A DNA stretch of 64,000 bases from Hysterium pulicare CBS 123377 (taxonomy: Eukaryota > Ascomycota > Dothideomycetes > Hysteriales > Hysteriaceae). The DNA lies in NCBI GenBank assembly GCA_000467715.1, contig AJFK01000385.1:1-64000 (forward strand), in the 5' to 3' direction. Every line of letters begins with the position of its first letter. Within the stretch, counting starts at the first letter, position 1. The translations under genes were made by a program, and so were the position numbers. This document shows, one piece after another, positions 44,544-55,539 of this stretch. The notes beneath the pieces were generated by a model. That model was not told the DNA's origin. It worked only from the letters and a program-made list of their open reading frames with translations, and ran no database searches.

Positions 44544-46480
44544 AAGTAGGCCCCAACCAAATGAGCTGGAAGCTGAAAGAGACGGAAATCGCCCCGCCCA
44601 AAGAGACGAGGAAAACAACAGGACAATGAACAGAGGCTCAGTACCTAAGGACGAGGAGCAGGCTCTTTTCATTGCTCTGCCGTACGGAGACTCCTTACGG
44701 TTCTGTACAAATTGGTGTCACCCTCCTTAAATACAGTTTGGGCAGAGTATCGAAAACTACATGGGCGGGCAAACTTTCACGGTGGCTAGTACCAGTTTGA
44801 CAACATTGTTGCCTAAATTCGCAGCGGCAGGACATCACACCGGACTAAGAGGGGATAACGTTTCGCGAGAGTTATGTCTCATCGACCTTGGGAGATGAGA
44901 CAAAAGTAAAGCCGGTTCCATATCTTTATTATTCATACACCCTTTCACGATAGCTGAACCACGGTATTTGTGTCATGTCCCTGGACGTTTCTTGCAACAA
45001 GGCTCGCGCTTCCGATTGCACGACGATATCATCCATTACCCGTTGGATACCATTGCATTAGTTGTTTAGGGTCGTAACAATGATTGGGTATTGATAAGTA
45101 CCACACCTGGAGTTAGATACAATAGATCCTTCTAATTGTTACAGCTTTTCGCTATCTCTTGCTTCGTCGTCCACACGATCTCGAAAACCGAATCAGAGAC
45201 AACATTGTTTCCACCACACAGGAGATGGAATGTAGTTGGTGCCTACGCATGTGTCATATCTCCAGTCCGAGGCATAAGAACTCTGGCAACGGTTCATTCT
45301 ATAGCTCAAATACATTCTGTGCGGATTCCGGCCAGATACAAAATATGACGTCCCGGGCTATTCTCTCCTCGCCGCCACCATCTCCAAAGACAGAATCGAA
45401 GCGAGCTCTCATTCGACTCATCCCACATCGAAGATGCACATAGAGGGTCTCGGCTAACTCCTCATGTATTTGGCAAACGTTTCTCCTCGCCCGTCGGAAT
45501 GCTGAGCTGTGGCTGGCTTCTCAAGATGGCGTCCCGTTTCCAATACTCAGCTGCCTTGGAGGCATAGGAGTACTACTCCAAGACTCTATCACATTGCTTG
45601 TTAGCTAGTCATGGTAAACATCGGTGGGACGGATACGGAGATGTTGAGGTGTGAGGCTACCGACGTCGTGCGTTCCAGGATCTTCGACGGCGATGCTCTC
45701 ATCTACAGCGCTCCTGTCTCAAACGGTCACAACGCACCATGTTAAAATCGAAAGAGGAGCAATAGTAGAGGTTGAACAGGAGATCACAACTTCCATATTG
45801 AGCAGATTTGGGAGAGATGCCGGCTTGCGTGGGTATGTAGACTAATATTGTCATACGATTTGGAGTGATCATAAATAAGGCTTGTGCGGAACAAAGGGCA
45901 TCGCTGCTAAGGATATCTGGCTTTTTTCAGGTTCTATACAGGAAAGATAATATGAGGTCAGGGTGAACTAGGTTGGCGGAAATTGCATCAATCATGCTTC
46001 GTTCAATTTAGCACTCGGCTGTACTGGAAGGATGCCCACCTTGGAGGAGAACGAAACTAGCAGCCAGTAATACCCACACGTTGATGCTCGTGTTTACGTT
46101 GTATTCTACGTCAAATGGCCGGCAGCTTTGAAACACATGCGCAATCGCCCGAAAAGCTTGATCACGTGCGCAGGATAAACATAGCAGCGTTTATTCTTCC
46201 GCCCCTCTTCACCATTTCTTTCTGCTATCTCTTCACACCCCAACATCTGCGTAAACAACCACTCGCCAGCAGCAGCTGCACTTATTTGGCTATCCCAGCT
46301 ACAGGTGTCCAGCATTTCCTACTGATTTCCTATAAACTCCAGCTGATATTTGCCCTCCAGAATCACCCTCAAGTGAACCGGGTGCTCAACTTAGCGGCCC
46401 TGCCATTCCAGGCCTTCTCATGAACCCATACGGACATCACGGGTGCCTACCCCTATCTCCGTGCCGAGATCCTTGACTCT
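44544..46480. other. Gene-poor region
   Basis: About 1.9 kb of short overlapping frames. A 102-codon plus frame (46115-46423) and a 64-codon frame (45651-45845) exist, but neither has recognisable features or clear splice context. Confidence 0.35.
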
Positions 46481-46487
46481 ACTACTG

Positions 46488-46640
46488 GGTCGACCAGCAT
46501 CACTGTGGGACCATCTTGCGTTTCAATGATCTCCCCGGAGAAGTTTGAAACAACATCTACAAGAAGGCACTCATCTCCTCAGATTCCGTTATGGTCAATT
46601 CCCAGGACGTCTCTAATCCTCTCCGGTTCTTTTCCAATGC
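46488..46640 (+). pseudogene. Relic of a 2EXR/F-box-like protein, copy 1
   Basis: Nucleotide similarity by eye to 52245-52400. Shared blocks include GGACCATCTTGCGTT, CGATCTCCC/TGATCTCCC, TCTACAAGAAGGCAC and TCCTCAGA. In the better-preserved copy this encodes LPGEVRNSVYKKALVSSEPI, which resembles the LPxEIRNxIYxxxL motif at the start of many fungal 2EXR/F-box-like proteins. This copy is shifted and interrupted. Confidence 0.5.
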
Positions 46641-48031
46641 CTGCCCACGGTGCTTTTGACACGATAGCTCAGTCGTCAGAACTACAAAGGTGTCGTGCGC
46701 TTCTTCATATCACAGAGATTGGATCTGATGGCGTTTGGAAGCGCAAGAAGCGCACCCGATGGGGAGACGCACAGGAGAAGAAGACCGCTGGACCGATGGG
46801 TCTTTCGAACCAAGTCACAGCTACCATGCCTTCAGAGTTGCATCCCCATATCAGAAACCAGTCAGAAGCCGAGGATCAGTGAGGTTGCCCCAGCCGGTGG
46901 CGACTGGTAAGCTCACCAGACGGAACAAGTTTAAAGTAAATGCTAACTATCACGTCAGGTCGCCATTTGCGCCACCTCAATAATATAAGTTTGGTCGTCG
47001 TGTGAACAATCGTGAATCCGTTACCGCACTTGTGTCTAACCATCCGATTGACAAGACATGTATCTGTCGTAACGGTTTAAGCGCGTAACCATTATCCCCG
47101 TCGCCTACGCCTCATCGTTTTAAGTCGTATGTTGCTCCCTGATGTGCCGCACCTGTGACATCCGACTGATCTCCACTCAAGTAGTATTCGGATCTTACTA
47201 CTCTCGTTGAAATGCCAATTGCACCATACCCAGCTCTCTTCAATTTCTCACTCGGCCAGACTTATCCTCGAAATGTATCATCGCGAGATTTGAAAGGTCC
47301 AACACGGTTCAACGATTTGGTAAATTTTGCCAATGGCTAGTAACTCTGCCCTTGAATCACTCACGGTCTTCTTATTCGACAGGGAAAGCGGTAGAAATCG
47401 GACATAGAAAGATTCTACGGCATAATTTGAGTCCGGAGAGTCTTGGGAGTGTAGACTGAGGTTGCGTTGGAGATGCTACAGAGGATTGTGGATACTTAGG
47501 CGGATCGGTAGTAGTTTGAGTTGAATTTGAATTGGATGCACTGCGATAATTAAAAGCTCCTGGCATGTAGGTTCATTAGTATGCCACACAATTTATCGAA
47601 GCCTGGCAAATAGTGGGTGCATCTAGACTACTCTCCTGAATCCAAGCCTCCAGAATTGTGATAGATCAAGGTTTTTGTAGCTGTTCCAGATTGATGAGTA
47701 GCATAAGTTTGAATGCCAATTTTCTATAATATAAACCTGATTTATATGCTTTATACAAATACATTGGAGTCACCGTCAGACTGGATTTCATTTTACGCCG
47801 AGGAGTTGTTGAGGCCCGTGCACACAAAAGGTCTTAGCGACTTCAGTTGCTACCGTTCAGTTCACACCTCTACCTCCCAGGACATCTGCCATGTCCGCTT
47901 CCGCAGGATTCACGAAGAGTAACTCACGCTCTGCAGTATACACCTACAGGACGTTTCGTACATCAACCGTATGTCATTTGGCACTCAGCCCCCTACCCTA
48001 GAGCTTGATCGCTGATGTTAGATCACATAGA
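46641..48031. other. Gene-poor region
   Basis: No supported gene or repeat. Several short frames only. Confidence 0.35.
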
Positions 48032-48520
48032 ATGACTCTCACTGCTGTATCCAATCTCACTGGCCAGGAGTCAAACCCCACAGATATTTATGCCTCCAGC
48101 ATATATGCTGAAGGCAAGAAGCACGGTGCTGCTGAGATGCAGACCGCGCACTACAAAGAGATGGCGATGGAGTACAAGAAGGAGAGAGATGAGTCGAGGA
48201 AGGAGTTAGAAGAGTGCAAGAAAAAACTATGGATGGCAGGATTGAAGAACGAGAGAGACGAGTTAAGGGAAGAGTTGGATGAGCGTAAGAAGAGATTGTG
48301 GATGGCACAATTGAAGAACGAGTCCACACCCTTCATCAATCACATACCAAGGGAACAGGAAGCTTTGGTTTCACTGCAGCTAAAGTGGAACAATCGAAGG
48401 TGAGTAATATCTTCGACGCAACACAGCGGAACAAGCTGTCTAACGTTGAACGACTATAGATTATTTGTCATGCCAAGAATATCATCACAGCAGGCTTTCG
48501 TCTACAGCAACAACACTTGA
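48032..48520 (+). CDS. Small coiled-coil protein with internal duplication
   Basis: Predicted 142-aa protein of unknown function. Exons 48032-48399 and 48460-48520 join across a 60-nt phase-2 intron (GTGAGTAAT...CGACTATAG). The middle is highly charged and helical with heptad spacing, so a coiled coil is likely. It contains a tandem 23-residue duplication at 48176-48313: the first unit contains ERDESRKELEECKKKLWMAG, the second ERDELREELDERKKRLWMAQ. The start is the second in-frame candidate and the first true ATG. It lies just upstream of a Rho-type GTPase fragment on the same strand, but no functional link is evident. Confidence 0.5.
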
Positions 48521-48754
48521 CATCGAGAGCTCTATTGGCCAACAACGACCCCTTTGCCAATAGGACCCAATCTGCAAAAACCAACATACCAGCGAAGCGA
48601 GACCCAGCGAAGTTCCATAAAAAGATAACCCAGCTCAAGGTATTTCATTTCCTCAATTACACCTGATACGCATCATCGCTATGCAAAGGACCACTTTCAA
48701 TGTACTAACGTATACAGACAGAAGCTTGAGTCTCGCTCCGAGGAATGCATTGCA

Positions 48755-49104
48755 GGTTCTTCTGGATACCGCTGGACAGGAGGATTATGACCGTCTACGA
48801 CCGCTCTCTTACGCTCAAACAGATGTCTTCCTCATCTGCTTCTCCATAGTCAGCCCTCCATCTCTTGACAACGTCAAGGCCAAGGTAACATGACCCCGCA
48901 GCAATTCAAAGCTGTTGTTCTAACAAAAGGAAAGTGGTACCCAGAAATTGATCATCATGCGCCTGATGTTCCCATCATACTTGTTGGCACTAAGTTGGAT
49001 TTGAGGGACGATGAAGCTACCAAGAAGTGTCTTCGACAGAAGGAAATAGCGCCTACGTGTCGGACAATGGGCTGTGAGATACATGCAAGGCATGGCGACG
49101 CGTG
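48755..49104 (+). pseudogene. Rho/Rac-type GTPase fragment
   Basis: Reads [20 protein letters not shown] and [20 protein letters not shown], which contain the DTAGQE switch II (G3) motif. It then crosses a spliceable intron (GTAACATGA...AAAGGAAAG, about 48888-48932) into [20 protein letters not shown] and [11 protein letters not shown]. This includes TKLD, the G4 guanine-specificity motif. These match Rac/Cdc42 GTPases closely. The N-terminal P-loop (GxxxxGK) and effector loop are absent upstream. After KEIAP the sequence departs from the family, so the G5 motif and CaaX tail are also missing. It is a truncated duplicate, probably of a rac1-like gene elsewhere. Confidence 0.8.
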
Positions 49105-49253
49105 AGTCTCCCTTGTCTAGGAAGGGTGGTATCCACACTCATCCACCATGTTGCACATAGACTTAATCGAACACTTGCTGACAAAAGTAGGACACCCACA
49201 TCGGCTTTAGCCAGTGACGTTGGGGTGGTTGACCATAAACGCGGGCTTTTCCT

Positions 49254-49308
49254 CGCCCACGGCAGACGCCAAAGTCGCCCACGGCAGACGCCAAAGTCGC
49301 CCATGCCG
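49254..49308. repeat. 22-nt tandem repeat, about 2.5 copies
   Basis: The unit CGCCCACGGCAGACGCCAAAGT occurs at 49254-49275 and 49276-49297, followed by a partial third copy. Confidence 0.85.
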
Positions 49309-49430
49309 TCAGCAGCAACCTTCTCGTGGTCCTATCGTCTATATTGAACATGAATGGCTGGACAATCGCTCTAACTCTATTCCTGATGCTCGTAGACGGT
49401 ATGCGCTACCCACAAACGCGATCTCAAATC

Positions 49431-49835
49431 CTACGTCAGCTCCGGTGGGTTTAACTTAGACAAACCTTCAAACCCGTCTAGCCACGATGTCGTTACTTGG
49501 GTTAAGAGAATCCTAGGGTAAGGTAGCTTCGTTGCCGCACTTCTTCCTTAGCTAACATTGCTTGGAGGGTTGGGGAGACTGGATGACCAGGCAGGCTGGA
49601 AGCATATGCTCCCCAAAACACGGTCTTAGCTTCTACGTCAGCTCCGGCGTGATTCATCCGGACAACCCTCAAACCCGTCTGGTCACGCAGTGGTCGCGTA
49701 GGTTAAGAGAATCCTAAGGTTAGATACATCAAGATTAGTAGTTGTGACCTAGCTAACACTGCCCTAGGGTTGAGAAGACTGTGCGCGTTGAAGCATACGC
49801 TACATACCCAACGGCAAAATATCTGGATACCTAAC
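49431..49835. repeat. Tandem direct repeat, two copies, period about 202 nt
   Basis: CTACGTCAGCTCCGG occurs at 49431 and 49633. Each is followed at matching distances by AAACCCGTCT, GGTTAAGAGAATCCTA, CTAGCTAACA/TTAGCTAACA and GAAGCATA. No coding sense is clear in either copy. Confidence 0.8.
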
Positions 49836-50453
49836 CGTTTGTATTGATGAGGCACTTGAAACTGAGAGATTTGTGCAAAGGGCAGGAACAGGCAAGGAAT
49901 ATGTCTGCGTGTGGTGGAGTTAGGTTACACAGCTACTGATTCTCTTCAATCAACCCTCAATGTGTTTCTAGTGTCAATGGATCTGTTTTCAATCAAATCA
50001 AACGGATTACAGTAGCTTGTGAGACCTGAGCCAGGTGCAGGAAAAGCAAATATAGACCTTGTGTCGTTCGAGCTATCCGCCTTTCTGGTCGCTATACCTA
50101 GTACGCCTAAGCACGTCAAGGTAAACTCCTTGCATTCGAGGTCTGATATTAAAGTGCAATTCAGTTCCTGCTCATAGATCAAACCTACGAAAAGAAACAA
50201 CCACTACGCAAAGTATGGCAATGTGAACTGGATTTCCTACGTGAGTCCGAAACTGCGTACCGTGATTGTCTCCAATTCCCTCCTGCTATACCTAGATTGA
50301 ACACATTATATCGAGCCTGAATTCGTACTTTCGAAATGTTATAAACTACCATATAAGATAGATTGAAGCAAGTGGAAGTAGTAGGCAATGTCTGGGCACT
50401 GCAGCACGACCTTGATTTGATCCGTGGCGTCTATCTATAATATGTGGTCGCTA

Positions 50454-51330
50454 CTACTCTCGACTGTCCATATCCATCACCAGAGCATCGAAATGCGCTC
50501 TTGTGTCCATTCCAAGACGGTAGAGGAACTGCTCGATGGCAGTACCCTCATCATTCCTCACCCTATCCTCAGTTTGCACCCATATGCTACCCAGAGGCAA
50601 CCGCTTGCCAACTACCCTCAATATCCGGCTCTGATACTCCTCCGAAGAATATACCAGCCTGAACCAGGAAAATTGTGCCCCACTGAAATCAGCAACCAGC
50701 TCTCTCTTGTCTTTCAGAGTCAATACGAACACCCAATGGTTTGACGTGTCTCCTTCTGGTGGGAATGGGCTGGTTATGAACTCCATCTCCTCGATCTTTT
50801 CTACGGGCCCTGACTCTTCTATGCTATATTAGTCATCTTGAACCACTACTGTCTTACAGGAATTACGAACCAAGGAAGAGTCGACGCATTATGTAGGATA
50901 GGAGAATTACAGAGTGGGCGCATTCGGCTGCCATGAGAATTGCTGTTTCCAATTTTCCCCGATGGGCTTCGTGGACGTGGTCTAGATTGGGCAGACCTTG
51001 TGCAATTCCCGGCACCCCATCCTCAATGTCCACGAGGTAGCCGGACGTCTCGGGATTTACTGAGATTGTAGCCTTGTGGGGAAAGGTGCTTCGTCTGATA
51101 GGCAAGTACACATCGAAGATTTCTTGGATGGCGATTTTGACATCCCAGATTATTTTGGATGCTGGTGACGCTGATGTAGAAGCTACCCGGCACGCGGTAC
51201 ACATTCTCTGACCGGTAGCTGTACTGCTGTTCACGGCGTTGTAATTGCAGAAGGGGCATGCTGGGCTGAGGTTCTCGGCTGGAAGCTCGATCATTCGTTC
51301 GATGGGGCGATTGGAAAGTTGTTCGGACAT
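50454..51330 (-). CDS. Unnamed paralogue family, member B, with zinc-ribbon-like N-terminus
   Basis: Predicted 277-aa protein of unknown function. Exons are 51330-50867 and 50823-50454; the 43-nt intron (GTAATTCC...ACTAATATAG) restores a single frame. Unlike the other members it has four cysteines early on, in CPFCNYN and RMCTACRVA (about residues 25-49), suggesting a small zinc ribbon. The pre-intron block is HRGKLETAILMAAECAHSV, equivalent to the W/N-x-C-D motif of the others but with C-A in place of C-D. Exon 2 has HWVFVLTLKDKRELVADFSG followed by AQFSWF, the shared hydrophobic strand and GAQF motif. The C-terminus is helical. It is the only member on the minus strand and lies 8 kb from the tandem group. 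Confidence 0.7.
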
Positions 51331-52244
51331 GGTAGATTGAGATTATGTGGTCTGTCTCAGGAGAGTTGAAAAGCAGTGATGTGATGATGTTTGTCATGCG
51401 AAGAGTCTCTGGCATGCTACAAGACGGACCTTGTAGTCTTCCGAAAGAGGCTTAGCCTTACCCGGCTTCACGCGACTCTCGTTGCAAAATACAAACCCAC
51501 ATTCACCCCACCAACACGCCCAGTCAAAACAATTCTCCTCATTCTTTGTCCAGCCGGTAAGTCTCATCTGACGGTCGTCGAGGCCTGAAATGCTGAAGAT
51601 CTACTCTAACAACCTCCAGTATCTTTCCGCAGCCATATGGTCAACAGGGGGACGCTTGACTCCAGGGTCACTGGATGCCTCATCGTCTGTATTGATCAAG
51701 CCACTCGACTCGTGAAGTCGCAATAAGGGGCAGGCGAAGAGTACATGTGCTTAACATGGATACGGCGTACCAATGAAAGCCTCCCAGTTGTCGACGCCCA
51801 GTTTGCTCGTGCTCTCGAGACTCTCACCTGTGCAGATTTCCAGCGGCTCAAGGTATTTCAACGGCCGCCTCTCTTGGAGCCAGGAAAGAGGCAAATACGC
51901 ATCCGGACCATCCACGAAAGCAAACTCTATGAATTCGATAATGGCCGGAAACTCGCCGTTTTCTGGGTTAGGCTGTGAAGCAGGAACCTACATCAGAACT
52001 CTCTGTGTTCGCTTCCGCTGTTCGCTGGACAATACTGTGAACGCCATCTGCTACGTCTCGCGATATCCTGGAATTCTACGCTATGGTAGGTTTGGTCTCT
52101 TTGCATGCAAGCCTAGTTGCTAACTTATAACAGAGGCTGGTATTGAAGAGCGAAGTTTTCGCCGTCGGAATCGCTCAGATGTCAACTGTAGAAATGTCCT
52201 CATGGCGGGCGGCACGGGAAAACTTCACCATTTCGAAGAGTATT
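51331..52244. other. Relic-like region
   Basis: Contains several interrupted frames, such as DAQFARALETLTCADFQRLK in a 77-codon frame (51745-51978), and possible intron ends, but no frame long enough to call. It leads into the relic at 52245. Confidence 0.35.
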
Positions 52245-52400
52245 GGAACCATCTTGCGTTCCAACGATCTCCCTGGAGAAGTTCGAAACAGCGTCTACAA
52301 GAAGGCACTTGTTTCCTCAGAGCCCATTGTTGTCAATTCGCACGATGGCTCTAACATACTGATATCCTTTCCGAAGCCTGCGCTTGGTGTTAATATCCTC
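52245..52400 (+). pseudogene. Relic of a 2EXR/F-box-like protein, copy 2
   Basis: Open in one frame as SIGTILRSNDLPGEVRNSVY, then KKALVSSEPIVV, within a 130-codon frame (52143-52535). The LPGEVRNSVYKKAL block resembles the N-terminal motif of fungal 2EXR/F-box-like proteins. No complete domain follows. A second, more damaged copy lies at 46488-46640. Confidence 0.5.
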
Positions 52401-53017
52401 GAGGGTGACCGGTATGGCGGGACAGGGGGTGCGCAATACCGACAGCGCAACAATCGGGACAAATCTTATGTGCCTGTGACACCCGCTACATTTGGAACTA
52501 ATCGGTATCCAACAACGTGCTATCCTGGGCGTTGACAAGGTGAATCAAATGGGCATTTGTTAGGACCAGTGGCTAATGCAGATTCCAGGGCACGATGCCA
52601 TTGCGCAGGAGCAGTCAGGTACCGACAAGACCGCCATCTTCTCCATATCACTCCTCCAGAAACGTACTCCATAATCAACACCTGCCAGGCTCTCATGCAG
52701 GGTCTAACCCTACACTCGCCTCTGCGCCAGCGTTCGTGATGATATGAAGGCTTCGGAAAAGTCTTCAGGTAGCCTATGATGAGTTTGGCCGAGTTCACGA
52801 TATGATTCAGGGCGAGACTCAGCACCGGCAATGCGATGCTGCTCTGGCCGCTATTAATGGATACACTGGGCAAATCTACGACATCTTCCAGCTCCTGCCG
52901 CAGCTCAGATCGCCCTTCTCTCGGACTACCATGGGTAATTCTCGCTTCGGATGGGGGTGTCAGAGAAGTCGTACTTCTCTCGGGCGTCGATGGCATAACC
53001 TACGGAGAGGTGTGCGC

Positions 53018-53180
53018 TGGCACACACCGTTGCTGATGGCAACTCATATTGCGCTGAGGTTTCTCGCATTGTCTACCAAAACATCAGCCAAGTTGGCAGT
53101 TACAACGGCACGACTCGCATGCAGGTGGATAACGGGCTCTGCTCACATGAAGATGTGTCGTACCCAGGAACTGTTTGGTA
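53018..53180 (+). other. Coding-like stretch of about 50 codons
   Basis: One plus frame reads ADGNSYCAEVSRIVYQNISQ and VGSYNGTTRMQVDNGLCSHE before a stop. Two Cys residues and N-glycosylation sites (NIS, NGT) suggest part of a secreted protein. No start codon or signal peptide can be tied to it, and I do not recognise the family. Confidence 0.3.
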
Positions 53181-53260
53181 GACAAGCTACGTGGAGAGGT
53201 ATGTATGCACTTGCAGACAAACATTTGTTGACTTTCTTTTGCTGACCCTTGATATGCAAT

Positions 53261-53600
53261 AGGTCTCAATGCATCTCTTTCCTGGTTCGATGAACCCTTC
53301 TCAGCTTGCGGTATACACCAGTCCAAAGGCCGCTGGAAAGGTGCGGAGGAGTTTCTTCCAAAAGTTGGCTCATGTCGCGAAGCAGACCCACATCTTTCCA
53401 GGCCAGACATGTGTTTCTCACCGCCTACCGTGATCGATCTAACATGTTTCTCACCGCTCGGCGGCCTCGTCGTTCGATGTGGTATGACATGTCGACGAAG
53501 GCCTTAGAATTCCCGAAGCTAATTCTTGAGTCGCAATAGGTCTCTATGCATCTTTGCGGTCCGATGAACCTGTCTCAGCTTGCCGTGTACATCATTTCAC
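53261..53600. repeat. Direct repeat, two copies about 275 nt apart
   Basis: AATAGGTCTC.ATGCATCT followed by CGATGAACC and CTCAGCTTGC occurs near 53261-53330 and again near 53537-53600. The spacer holds the segment shared with 41776-41880. Confidence 0.65.
53342..53442 (+). repeat. Shared segment, copy 2 (pairs with 41776-41880)
   Basis: Contains TTCTTCCAAAAGTTGGCTCA, then ACCCACA and AGACATGTGTTTCTC, matching the 41.8 kb copy. It lies in a context with no intact gene. Confidence 0.7.
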
Positions 53601-54294
53601 AGGCGACATTGCTCGAATGTCCAGTACTCGGAACAGGCCTACAACAATGGGCAGCCCAGTCAGCTTCGGGGTGACGAGGATGGAAATACATTGCGGGGGT
53701 AACCAGGTTTCATAGGATAGTAATGTCTCTGAAGCAGTGGGTTGGAGCTTTTGCATGGAGGATCTATGGGTCTTCCGAATGGCCCATGTCGTCAGTTGCA
53801 GAGATCTATTTCAATGAAGTTTTATACACAGTCATATTCTGATTTGAATGTGCCAGTTCCTGTGATGCAACGCGAGAGAGCCAAAAGTTCTCGAGAAAGT
53901 CATTGTGCAGTGTACCGCTTACTGTGATTGCGCAGCTGTTCGTCTACGATCCATTGTAGTTGCTGGTTCCTGTACAGCCACTCGATAGATATCCATTGCA
54001 AATATTTCGGCTTTTCATGAAGAGCCTTCAGTCGAAGAGGGCCTCACTGTGTTCCACCCCAAAGCGTATTTAATAAACGACACCTATGCAATGCACATCG
54101 TTCTGCACTTCCTTACTGGGTGATGTTGAATATCCTTCAAATCGCATCGGACTATACACCCAAACCTCCAGCTGCTCGCCGCACAACATCAACAAGGCCC
54201 TCTGTGTTTAAAATTCAGGAGCGAGTAGTACAGATGGGTTTTCATCATTGCCCGTAATTTTCATGTGAATCCAGATTAACTGCGCGGAGCACCA

Positions 54295-54699
54295 TCAACG
54301 ACGGGTTGTGGTAGATATATGCGCTGTCTTGGATTTTGCTTCAAGATCAACCCTTTCGACTTCATGCAACAGTGCACAACATTTCCACGGCAGAATTTCT
54401 TTAAAATTCACAGGCTTAGAGATGAGACTAACTCCCATCGTTGCGTGAATTTCCTGTGTAAATCCGAGTAGTTTCGATGGAACGCACTCCTTCGCAACTG
54501 GGAGTGGTGATCTTGTGCATTCCAGCCAATCTATCACCCTAAACAATACGGCGATACCAGTGGTCTCCCAGTTGGTATGCCACTCAAGGTTCTCTTTCAT
54601 TCCTAGATTCAGGACATCAGAGACGTGGTGTTGTTGCTTGGTTATCGCTCTTTTAAGATGCTGATTCGTCTTAAGATTCATGGCTCCAAACGCATCCAT
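54295..54699 (-). CDS. Hypothetical 134-aa open frame (uncertain)
   Basis: An open minus-strand frame from an ATG at 54699. The composition is mixed and partly protein-like (WETTGIAVLFRVIDWLECTR, GFTQEIHATMGVSLISKPV). No signal peptide, known domain or splice context was found. It could be a real small gene or chance in a relic-rich region. Confidence 0.3.
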   Translation of the reverse strand: MDAFGAMNLKTNQHLKRAITKQQHHVSDVLNLGMKENLEWHTNWETTGIAVLFRVIDWLECTRSPLPVAKECVPSKLLGFTQEIHATMGVSLISKPVNFKEILPWKCCALLHEVERVDLEAKSKTAHISTTTRR

Positions 54700-54714
54700 C
54701 GAGGGAGAGAGCAA

Positions 54715-55539
54715 CCAGGAGAGCCGCTATGCAGATTGAGGGTGAGGAAACTACGCCCTGTTTGATCTTTGATTGCCAGCCAGGAGCAAAGGGCCTTCGT
54801 TGGTTTGGAGATATCACGATGATTTCAATAGGGACGCAAGATAGTCCTATGCCCTAACTAGTATTTCGAATGAATTCTCTAACGGCCACGATATTACAGG
54901 GGGCGGTTAGGTGCAATAATAACACGTTCCATCTTTTCTCTTAGTCCACTATCTTCTGGCAATGAGGGGTGCTGTTGTGTTGAAGCTGTTGATATTGAAA
55001 GGGGTCGTTCTTCCGCATTGCTCCTACTTGACATGTAGATCAATCATTCGGAGAGTACACAAAAGTGCAGTAAGCGCAAGTGAAAGCACGCCTTCAGGGC
55101 ATGCAATTGCTGAGATTTGGCTTAGAAGATCAGGACCTGATAGAACAAATCAAACTAGAAGATCCAGGGAGCGAAGTCTCAACGTAGGGCTTTACCGGTG
55201 GGATTGTTTTTTACGAGAGGCTGCAAGGGCGCAGTAGGCGGAAAAGAAAGCGTAGACTCTGGGCTTTCCGGAGCTGTCACTCCTGGCTTACCGGTCCTTT
55301 AAACCGTTGAGTTATCCGCTGCTGAAGCCCCAGACCTAGATCTCCTTCCCCTTTAGGCCGCTGAAGCCAAGAAGCCGGACAGGGACGCTTCCACAAAGCT
55401 CGGGCCAAGTGAATTGCCGGAGGCGCGGATTTCGCACACAAAAGGCAGCGCCGGCTTCACTCCTCACTTTCTTCCTCTTCTTCCTCGCACACTTTTGCTT
55501 CTTCTTCAACAACAGTATTGTATGCTCAAAAGGCGCTCT
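54715..55539. other. Gene-poor region
   Basis: Short frames only. GGCTTTACCGG, GGCTTTCCGG and GGCTTACCGG motifs recur between 55184 and 55300, and a similar GGCTTTCCGG occurs near 57158, but no longer repeat is clear. Confidence 0.35.

Noticed and set aside
52520-52996. 158-codon minus frame
   Set aside because: Overlaps duplicated relic sequence with better sense on the plus strand and has no recognisable feature.
55270-55330. Minus-strand tRNA-like A box (CTCAACGG ... AAAGG)
   Set aside because: No B box at a suitable distance and no cloverleaf could be drawn.
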